Source of the DNA: Treponema sp. UBA4267
GTDB taxonomy: Bacteria; Spirochaetota; Spirochaetia; Treponematales; Treponemataceae
DNA length: 45,659 nucleotides
Assembly: GCA_002395155.1 (NCBI GenBank)
Contig: DGWD01000007.1
Span: forward strand, 1 to 45,659
Direction of reading: 5' to 3'
This document shows positions 39,826 to 45,659 of the stretch, piece after piece. The number at the start of each line of letters is the position of its first letter. Positions within the stretch are counted from its first letter, which is position 1. Under the pieces are notes generated by a model. It worked only from the letters and a program-made list of their open reading frames with translations, was not told the DNA's origin and ran no database searches. The translations under genes were made by a program, and so were the position numbers.

Positions 39826-42157
39826 ATTTAACTTTCATAACAAAAACGCCGTCCCATTTCTTTGGTGGTGGGTTTGTTTTGAAGTGGGAGATGCGGTCTA
39901 TGAATACTACGGAAGGCATGTCCTGATACTTTTCGTTACAAGATTGGAACATCTGCAGGGCCTTGTCCCAATCCTGTTTGCGGTAAAAGTTTAAGCCCTT
40001 TTCGAATAAATCTTTAATATCATAAAGTTTGTCGCTGGCCATAGCCTTTGTCTGTAAGATTTCAAAAATACGGACAGGTTCTGATTTGCCTTTTACTGTT
40101 ATAAAGTCCAGTTCACGGCAGACAAAAGTATCTTTTAGTTTTTCGTAAACAGCTTCTGTAATAATTGCTTTTGAACCATAAGCCTTGTTTGCACCTTCCA
40201 GGCGAGCAGCCAGGTTTACAGTATCACCAATTGAAGTAAAGTCCATTCGGCTCTTTGAACCAACTGAACCAAAAATTACACGGCCTGTATTAATTCCAAT
40301 TCCCATTGAAATATAGTCTTCGCCGTTTGAAAGTGCCATTTGCTGTTGGGCACGCATTGCAGTACGAATTTCCATTGCTGCTTTACAAGCGTTGATTTCC
40401 TTTTTAGGGCCGGAGAAGAAGGCCATCATTTCATCACCAACGAATTTATCAATATCTCCACCGTTATTTAAAATAATTTCAGTTTCAATATCCAGATAGT
40501 GATTAAGGATTTCTACAACCTCTTTAGGAGTTTTTGTTTCGCAAAGACTTGTAAAGCCTCGAATATCTGTAAAGAGGAAACAGAGTTCGCGGGAGCTGGA
40601 AGGTTTCTTTTGTTCTTTATCTGCAGCCTGAAGTGTAGAAAATGAAATATAAGGAATAATACGCTTCATTATTCCAATCATATTTTTAACTTCGTTTGAA
40701 ACTTCTTTAATTTCGTCCTTGGAATTGATAGGGTCGGTATAATTAAGATTGTCGGCAGTGATTTTGGAATTGCCGTCTAGAATCTGAGCCAGGGTATTTG
40801 ATGTCTTATGAACACTTGTTTTAAGGTACAAAAGTGGGTTTGCAATAAAATCTGCTAAAAGAAGCGAAAGAATTATTGCTATATAAAGGAAGATAACGCT
40901 CCAAGAAAAAACAAGGATTCTTGCGTGGAAGTAGGATTTCATTAAAAGTTCTTCGTAGTAAGTGACAATTGTAAATCCAGCAAGAAGACGTCCTTCCTTG
41001 CGTTCAAAATAAACCGGATACATGTATTTGCAGGTTTTTCTTTCTTTATCGCGGATTGGGGAATTTTTATAGCTTCCATCCATGTATGAACGCACATAGT
41101 TAAGGGCGTCCTGAGCACTAATCATTTTTTCGTCAGCTGGAATTTCGCTTACTTTTCCAACTGCTGTTGTGTAAGAAAACTCGTCGAAAGCTGGAATGGA
41201 CAGTTCTTCATCATCTTTTTTAAGTTTTAAGTCCTGTGTATTTGAATCTTCTGGGGCTGGAGTAATAATCTGGCCATTTTGTAAAAAATCATAAATTCTT
41301 TCCAGATAAAGACCGTCGCTTCCTTTGATTTTTTTTACAGGAGTAATCATATCTATTCTTACAAAAGGGGTAGAAGCAAAGCTGTTAAGAATTTTTTGCT
41401 CGGTAAATGATGTCGAAATTTTTTCGTTACGGCCTTGGGCTTCAACATACAAATTAGCGGCACGTTCGGCCTGTGCACGTCCCATGGAAGAAACAGCTTC
41501 GGTGTAGGACTTTTTGTAAATATTTAAGATAAGGGCCATAAAGACCAAGAGGATGATGGAAAGAGTTCCAATTATAGTAAGCGTTACTTTTGTTTTAATT
41601 GAAAAGTTGATTGTCTTTTTTTCTTCTTTTTGAAGGGCCTTGTATTCGGCAAATTCTGGATTTAGTTGTCTAAGTGCAAGAATTCCTTCAATAGACATGG
41701 CCAGGTGGAAAAGAAAACTTAATCCGAATGTTACATAAATGTATTTTGGAAGGAGTATGAACCAGCGACTGGTGTTTGCATAAACCATAAAGGAAAATGC
41801 AGAACTGTAAAGATAAATTGTTAGTGCTACATAAACTAATATATAGAGGATTTTGTTTATATTATCTTTAATAAAGAGTGATATGAGAAGGAAAAGAGCT
41901 GCAAAAGGTACAAAATAAATAGAGAAAGATAAATACTTAAAAAGGGGACCTGTGTAGCCGCAGAATGGATAGGTGTAGGCTCTGATTAATTCAGCGGTGC
42001 TTTCAAAATCACCTAGTGTCAAATTCTTCATTCCAATTGGAAGTAAAAAGAGAGCAGTTAAAATAAGACTTGGTAGAATTCTGCAAAAGTAAAAAAAGAA
42101 TGTTTTTTTATTAAATTTAATTTTTGATTTTTTGCCAGTATTTGTTTTGTTTGCCAT
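39824..42157 (-). CDS. Membrane-bound class III adenylate cyclase, multi-span N-terminus
   Basis: 777 residues from ATG 42157. The first ~170 residues hold about five hydrophobic segments; a further helix (LTIIGTLSIILLVFMALIL) precedes a periplasmic sensor region and another helix (about 415-440), then a HAMP-like linker. The cyclase domain has FLFTDIRGFTSL and DKFVGDEMMAFF for the two metals and SRMDFTSIGDTVNLAARLEGA for substrate and transition state. The tail (LYDIKDLFEKGLNFYRKQDWDKALQMFQSC) is TPR-like. It differs from the other cyclase in sensor design, so the cell can make cAMP on at least two cues. It lies downstream of gatCA, convergent. No Shine-Dalgarno sequence; the -10 box predicts a leaderless mRNA. 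Confidence 0.9.
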   Translation of the reverse strand: MANKTNTGKKSKIKFNKKTFFFYFCRILPSLILTALFLLPIGMKNLTLGDFESTAELIRAYTYPFCGYTGPLFKYLSFSIYFVPFAALFLLISLFIKDNINKILYILVYVALTIYLYSSAFSFMVYANTSRWFILLPKYIYVTFGLSFLFHLAMSIEGILALRQLNPEFAEYKALQKEEKKTINFSIKTKVTLTIIGTLSIILLVFMALILNIYKKSYTEAVSSMGRAQAERAANLYVEAQGRNEKISTSFTEQKILNSFASTPFVRIDMITPVKKIKGSDGLYLERIYDFLQNGQIITPAPEDSNTQDLKLKKDDEELSIPAFDEFSYTTAVGKVSEIPADEKMISAQDALNYVRSYMDGSYKNSPIRDKERKTCKYMYPVYFERKEGRLLAGFTIVTYYEELLMKSYFHARILVFSWSVIFLYIAIILSLLLADFIANPLLYLKTSVHKTSNTLAQILDGNSKITADNLNYTDPINSKDEIKEVSNEVKNMIGIMKRIIPYISFSTLQAADKEQKKPSSSRELCFLFTDIRGFTSLCETKTPKEVVEILNHYLDIETEIILNNGGDIDKFVGDEMMAFFSGPKKEINACKAAMEIRTAMRAQQQMALSNGEDYISMGIGINTGRVIFGSVGSKSRMDFTSIGDTVNLAARLEGANKAYGSKAIITEAVYEKLKDTFVCRELDFITVKGKSEPVRIFEILQTKAMASDKLYDIKDLFEKGLNFYRKQDWDKALQMFQSCNEKYQDMPSVVFIDRISHFKTNPPPKKWDGVFVMKVK

Positions 42158-42163
42158 TAGATA

Positions 42164-42169
42164 ATTATA
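42164..42169 (-). promoter_or_regulatory. -10 box next to the second cyclase start codon
   Basis: Minus-strand TATAAT ends six bases before the ATG at 42157. Within CACTATAATTATCT, nearly the same as at gatC. No recognisable -35. Confidence 0.5.
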
Positions 42170-42229
42170 GTGAATATGGGGGAAATCTACTAGGCTTTGC
42201 AATTAAACTTTTCCTCTTTTTAATTGTGG

Positions 42230-42258
42230 TTGGATATTTCTTCTATTTATATTATTAT
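42230..42258 (+). promoter_or_regulatory. Putative promoter of the S1-domain gene
   Basis: TTGGAT at 42230-42235, a 17-base spacer, TATTAT at 42253-42258; about 30 bases before the GTG start. Confidence 0.5.
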
Positions 42259-42289
42259 GCAGACAATAATTTTATAAAGAGGCTTTATT

Positions 42290-43381
42290 GTGAATAGATT
42301 TAATATTGGTGACAGTTTTGAAACTTCTGTAGTTGCTGTTACAGACACAACTGTTTTTGTTGATTTAAATGCAAAATCCGAAGGTGTAATTGATGTTGCA
42401 GAATTTAAGGATGATGAAGGTAACGTTAGCGTAAAGGAAGGCGACAAGCTTAAGGTTTTCTTTACAGGTGAAGTTCATGGTGAAATGCGTTTTACTACTA
42501 AAATTGGTGGTGGTAAAGCAGATAATACTATGATTGAAAATGCCTATAAAGGTGGTATTCCTGTTGAAGGGCATGTTGAAGCTGAAATTAAGGGAGGCTA
42601 CCAGGTAAAAATAGGTGGAGCTCGTGCTTTCTGTCCATATTCTCAGATGGGTTATAAAAAGCGTGAAGAACCTGCTGCTTATGTTGGAAAGACTTTGACC
42701 TTCATCATCACAGAATATAAAAATGACGGTAAGGATATTTTGGTGTCTAACCGTAAGATTGGCGAAAGTGAACATGCTCAGACACTTGGCAAGCTTGCCC
42801 AGGAAATAAAAGAAGGTGCAATTGTTGAAGCTACTGTAGAAAGTATCGAAAAGTTTGGTGCCTTTGTAAATATTCAGGGCTTCCGTGCCTTGCTCCCTAT
42901 CAGCGAAATTTCATTTGATCGTATTTCTGATGCAGGAAGTGTTCTGGAAGTTGGTCAGGAACTTAAGGTTCAGGTTTTGAAGGCAGACTGGAAGAATGAG
43001 CGTGTAAGTGTAAGTCTTAAGGCTTTACTTGCAGATCCTTGGGAAGAAGCTGCTAAAAAGTTCCCAGTTGGAACTAAGGTTGACGGAAAAATCAGCAAGA
43101 TTATGGACTTTGGTCTTTTTATAAATCTTGATAAGGGAATTGATGGACTTGTACACATTAGTGAGTTGGAAGGACTTTCCGCAAATACAAATTTACGCAA
43201 GGTTTATAAAGTTGGGCAGGAAATGAGCGTTGTTGTTGAAAAAATTGATGCTGAAAGCAAACGTATTGGTCTTGTTCCAGCCACTTCTAAAGAGCAGGAT
43301 GAAACTTCTGCAAAATATCTTAGCAATCAAGATGATGATGGAGAAACTTATAATCCATTTGCAGTTTTGTTGAAAAAATAA
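42290..43381 (+). CDS. rpsA: S1 RNA-binding domain protein (short ribosomal S1 homologue)
   Basis: 363 residues starting with GTG 42290, nine bases after AGAGG. Four S1 (OB-fold) repeats are visible: about 5-75 (GDSFETSVVAVTDTTVFVDL), 90-160, 172-242 (GAIVEATVESIEKFGAFVNI) and 257-330 (GTKVDGKISKIMDFGLFINL, then GIDGLVHISELEGL). The last two are canonical; the first two are diverged. It should bind mRNA at the ribosome. The four-domain size resembles Firmicute-type S1 rather than the six-domain E. coli protein, so rpsA is a family-level name. Several genes around here lack Shine-Dalgarno sequences, which makes its exact role interesting. Own promoter and terminator. Confidence 0.85.
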   Translation: MNRFNIGDSFETSVVAVTDTTVFVDLNAKSEGVIDVAEFKDDEGNVSVKEGDKLKVFFTGEVHGEMRFTTKIGGGKADNTMIENAYKGGIPVEGHVEAEIKGGYQVKIGGARAFCPYSQMGYKKREEPAAYVGKTLTFIITEYKNDGKDILVSNRKIGESEHAQTLGKLAQEIKEGAIVEATVESIEKFGAFVNIQGFRALLPISEISFDRISDAGSVLEVGQELKVQVLKADWKNERVSVSLKALLADPWEEAAKKFPVGTKVDGKISKIMDFGLFINLDKGIDGLVHISELEGLSANTNLRKVYKVGQEMSVVVEKIDAESKRIGLVPATSKEQDETSAKYLSNQDDDGETYNPFAVLLKK

Positions 43382-43403
43382 AAAAAATTATAGATTTTGA
43401 AAG

Positions 43404-43447
43404 GCCATCTGGTGTGTTCAAATGGAATGCTCCAGATGGCTTTTTTT
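43404..43447 (+). terminator. Terminator of the S1-domain gene
   Basis: GCCATCTGG (43404-43412) pairs exactly with CCAGATGGC (43432-43440) across a 19-base loop; seven T follow. Confidence 0.9.
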
Positions 43448-43502
43448 GTTTTCCCATTTTATATTACTTATTTTCTTTCATTTTTCTACCGAAAATATTT
43501 AT

Positions 43503-44099
43503 ATGCCTGCAAATAGTTATGAAAAACCCGATTATTGGTCTCAGAAAGCCTTCTCGGAAGGTTATCCTGCTAGATCTGTTTACAAATTAAAAGAAATTGA
43601 CGAAAAGTTTGGAATGATAAAAAAGAATTATACAGTTCTTGACTTGGGGGCCGCTCCTGGTTCCTGGACGACTTTTCTTTTACGTAAAATGGAAGGTTCT
43701 GGAAAGGTTGTTTCTTGTGATCTTAATCCACTTTCAAAATCTGTAAAGGGAGATAACCTTACTTTTTTACAGGGAGATTTGAATGCACCTGAAATCCGCA
43801 ATCAGATTAAGGCTCTTGGACCTTATGATTTAGTGGTTTGTGATGCTGCTCCAAAAACTACTGGTAACAGAACTGTTGATACTGCCCGTTCTGAGCAGCT
43901 GGTTGAAATGGCAGTTTGGTATGCCCAGGCAATGCTTAAGCAGGGTGGTAATTTTGCTGTCAAAATTTTCCAGAATGGAGATCAGCAGGCCATTTTAAAA
44001 TCGATGAGGGAGATTTTTACAAGTGCAAAGGGATTTAAGCCTGAAGCTTGTAGATCTGAGTCTTTTGAGACATATTTGGTGGGGATTAATAAAAAATGA
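43503..44099 (+). CDS. rlmE: 23S rRNA 2'-O-methyltransferase RlmE (FtsJ/RrmJ)
   Basis: 198 residues from ATG 43503; a longer frame begins inside the preceding terminator and was rejected. It methylates the ribose of U2552 (E. coli numbering) in the 23S A loop, late in 50S assembly. The S-adenosylmethionine site is VLDLGAAPGSWT, and the catalytic tetrad Lys28-Asp114-Lys154-Glu189 is complete, each exactly ten less than in E. coli (38, 124, 164, 199). No Shine-Dalgarno sequence is seen. It overlaps the next gene by four bases (ATGA). Confidence 0.95.
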   Translation: MPANSYEKPDYWSQKAFSEGYPARSVYKLKEIDEKFGMIKKNYTVLDLGAAPGSWTTFLLRKMEGSGKVVSCDLNPLSKSVKGDNLTFLQGDLNAPEIRNQIKALGPYDLVVCDAAPKTTGNRTVDTARSEQLVEMAVWYAQAMLKQGGNFAVKIFQNGDQQAILKSMREIFTSAKGFKPEACRSESFETYLVGINKK

Positions 44100-45142
44100 A
44101 AAATAACTTTATTTCTAAATTGTTACATTGTATAATGTCTGCATTCGAAAATGGTTTTGAGATGGTTTATAAATCAAAAACGGTAAAGGTTGTAAGTTTT
44201 TCGGTTCTGGGATTTTGTGCAGGACTTTGTTTGACTTGGGGTGTTATTGCAACTCGAAACAAGGTTGATGCTCATCATGCGGTGGGTGGTTACGAAACAA
44301 CTGTTTTACCTGAATACGACGATAGTTTAACTTCTCTTTTATCTGAAGCAGAAGCTTCTTTAGAGGCTCCTGTTCAGTCTCAATCGTTTACAGAAGATTC
44401 TTCCATTATCACATATCAAACTTATAGAGTTAAATCTGGTGATATGATTGGATTTATTGCAGATGATTTTAACATTACACAAGATACTATTATAAGTGTT
44501 AATAATATTCGTCAGTCGCGCTTGATTCAGCCTGGTCAGTATTTGAAAATTCCTTCTATGCCAGGAATAATTTATACTGTAAAAAAATCTGGTGAAACTC
44601 CATTATCAGTTGCAGAAAAATATGATATTAATGCCGAAAAATGTGCAATGGTGAATAATCTTTCGGTTTCGTCTGAATTAGAGGCCGGTACTTCTCTTTT
44701 TGTTCCAGATGCTGAACTTGACTGGGCAACTAGACAGGAAATTAATGGCGATTTGTTTAAGAAGCCTGTTCATGTACGTTATTGGCTTTCGTCTCCTTAC
44801 GGATGGCGTGATTCACCATTTAATCCTGGTAAACGTACTTTTCATGGTGGTATGGATATGGCTTGTTCTCATGGAACACCGGTATATGCTGCTTTGGATG
44901 GTAAGGTTACTGCAACTGGTTATAATGCTACTTATGGTAATTATATTATTGTTACCCATCATTCTGGATATAAGACTTTGTATGCTCACTTGTCATCTAT
45001 AACTTGTCGTAAAGGTAATTTTGTTTATACAAATACAATGATTGGTAGAGTTGGTTCTACTGGTATGTCGACAGGTCCACATCTTCATTTTACTGTTTAC
45101 AAGAACGGTAAGACAGTAAATCCTGCACTTTTGCTGAATTAG
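44096..45142 (+). CDS. LysM and M23-family peptidoglycan endopeptidase
   Basis: 348 residues, starting inside the rlmE stop (ATGA). A membrane anchor at about 30-52 (VVSFSVLGFCAGLCLTWGVI) exposes the rest to the periplasm. Two LysM repeats (about 117-165 and 168-215: YRVKSGDMIGFIADDF, YTVKKSGETPLSVAEKY) bind peptidoglycan. The C-terminal M23 domain has the zinc ligands His250 and Asp254 (FHGGMDMA) and HLHF (His329, His331), so it looks catalytically competent. Likely cuts peptide cross-links during growth or division, as in the DipM/NlpD-like group, though NlpD relatives often lack activity. Confidence 0.92.
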   Translation: MKNNFISKLLHCIMSAFENGFEMVYKSKTVKVVSFSVLGFCAGLCLTWGVIATRNKVDAHHAVGGYETTVLPEYDDSLTSLLSEAEASLEAPVQSQSFTEDSSIITYQTYRVKSGDMIGFIADDFNITQDTIISVNNIRQSRLIQPGQYLKIPSMPGIIYTVKKSGETPLSVAEKYDINAEKCAMVNNLSVSSELEAGTSLFVPDAELDWATRQEINGDLFKKPVHVRYWLSSPYGWRDSPFNPGKRTFHGGMDMACSHGTPVYAALDGKVTATGYNATYGNYIIVTHHSGYKTLYAHLSSITCRKGNFVYTNTMIGRVGSTGMSTGPHLHFTVYKNGKTVNPALLLN

Positions 45143-45145
45143 GAT

Positions 45146-45205
45146 GAAGATATGGTGAAAATTCATCATATCTTCGTTGAGGGGGTATAAGTCCCCTTCG
45201 TTTTG
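45146..45205 (+). other. Hairpins after the M23 gene
   Basis: GAAGATATGGTGA (45146-45158) pairs with TCATCATATCTTC (45163-45175, one G-U) with loop AAAT but no T run. A second short stem, AGGGGG/TCCCCT with loop TATAAG, follows and is trailed by TCGTTTTG. Together they may end transcription between the convergent genes, weakly. Confidence 0.5.
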
Positions 45206-45211
45206 TATTGA

Positions 45212-45659
45212 TTATGCTTCTTTTAGGGCTTGCTGGAGTGTTTCTAGTGGAACGCCCATCTTTTCTGCGGCAATTTGAGGTGTGATGTTGAATGATTTTA
45301 CAGCAGTTATTGCATTTTCAAGTTTAGCTTGAGCTTGCCCTTGTTGTATTCCTTGTTCAATACCTTCTAGCACACCTTCTTTTTTGGCCATTCTAATTAA
45401 ATCTCTATCATGTAAATTCACGGCACTATACTCCTGTCGAAAAATATCTCTTTCTTTTAAGGTCTCTACAAGTGAGGAAAGGCGGTTTGCGAAGGTGTCC
45501 TGGCCCGGGTCGTTGGTGTTTATGAAGTGCAAAATGCTGCGAACCAGGGGGTCTTTTTCCTGCTTGTAGGCACTTGCATTATAAATCACTTTGAGGCAAT
45601 TGTCATTAAGACTGGCGTTTGGGCTTTCATCGCTGCGGGTGCAGAAGGTGTAACGGGGG
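45212..45659 (-). CDS. Rpn-family recombination-promoting nuclease, C-terminal part (runs off the window)
   Basis: The frame is open to the right edge and encodes about 149 residues ending in ALKEA. The edge codes for RYTFCTRSDESPNASLNDNCLKVIYNAS, part of the conserved Rpn middle region, followed by DPLVRSILHFINTNDP and the C-terminal charged stretch EGIEQGIQQGQAQAKLENA with a helix-turn-helix-like end. The PD-(D/E)XK nuclease motifs should lie outside the window. These proteins are DNases found in mobile, multi-copy families and now linked to phage defence. An internal ATG at MAKKEGVLEG (near 45392) could yield a short C-terminal product. The GTG at 45589 is internal, not the start. Confidence 0.85.
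   Translation of the reverse strand, partial: PRYTFCTRSDESPNASLNDNCLKVIYNASAYKQEKDPLVRSILHFINTNDPGQDTFANRLSSLVETLKERDIFRQEYSAVNLHDRDLIRMAKKEGVLEGIEQGIQQGQAQAKLENAITAVKSFNITPQIAAEKMGVPLETLQQALKEA

Noticed and set aside
39375..39831. Open frames on both strands across the hairpin array (150 and 80 codons)
   Set aside because: They follow the hairpins and repeated motifs, give low-complexity repeats and have no ribosome sites.
43422..43502. Upstream start for rlmE adding a hydrophobic N-terminus
   Set aside because: The added part is encoded by the terminator of the preceding gene; RlmE is cytoplasmic and the ATG at 43503 fits its normal length and tetrad spacing.

Overview
The window reads as chromosome of a low-GC spirochaete, most likely a gut or rumen Treponema. 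The reasons are: a short spirochaete-type alanyl-tRNA synthetase; the order alaS, SurA-like gene, nusB, TPR lipoprotein gene, groES, which from memory is also the order in T. pallidum around TP1013-TP1017; a clade-X 6-phosphofructokinase; many lipoboxes and large envelope proteins; class III adenylate cyclases with FecR/fibronectin-like proteins; and intracellular xylan-oligosaccharide enzymes, which fit a plant-fibre niche. No species can be named from this sequence alone.

Layout. 1-5062 (+): 3' part of alaS, a SurA-like periplasmic protein, nusB and a TPR lipoprotein, tightly coupled. 5065-9035 (-): groES without groEL behind an inverted-repeat promoter, then a TAXI-type TRAP uptake system (fused permease, DUF1850 protein, binding lipoprotein). 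9036-9402: divergent control region holding what reads as a complete leucine transcription attenuator: a 15-codon leader peptide with five CTA leucine codons and mutually exclusive pause, antiterminator and terminator helices, ahead of leuA. 11097-12808 (-): murD and tRNA-Leu(UAA). 12841-19428 (+): AEC transporter, phosphofructokinase, then a GH8-GH115 pair without signal peptides for cytoplasmic breakdown of glucuronoxylan oligosaccharides. 19473-22323: a J-domain protein, tyrS (-), infA with a possible 34-codon gene after it (-), and a DksA/TraR-type zinc-finger gene (+).

22380-37192 (-) is an accessory-looking envelope and signalling block: PHP phosphatase, a double-receiver response regulator, two paralogous lipoproteins of about 1,000 residues that join parallel beta-helix (Pmp-like) and BspA-like leucine-rich segments, an outer-membrane beta-barrel protein, a FecR/fibronectin-like protein and a membrane adenylate cyclase. 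Cyclase, FecR protein, barrel and first lipoprotein overlap or nearly touch, so they look like one transcription unit linking cAMP signalling to a cell-surface assembly.

37345-39178 (+): gatC and gatA without gatB. 39143-39825: a partial tandem duplication of the gatA 3' end, a 62-codon Rpn C-terminal gene and a run of six hairpins. 39824-42157 (-): a second adenylate cyclase. 42290-45142 (+): an S1-domain protein, rlmE and a LysM/M23 peptidase. The window ends inside an Rpn-family nuclease gene (-).

The strongest new-looking items are the leucine attenuator, the cyclase-FecR-barrel-lipoprotein operon, several genes whose -10 boxes imply leaderless mRNAs, and the Rpn remnant with its hairpin array. 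Pairings, promoters and domain calls were made by eye.
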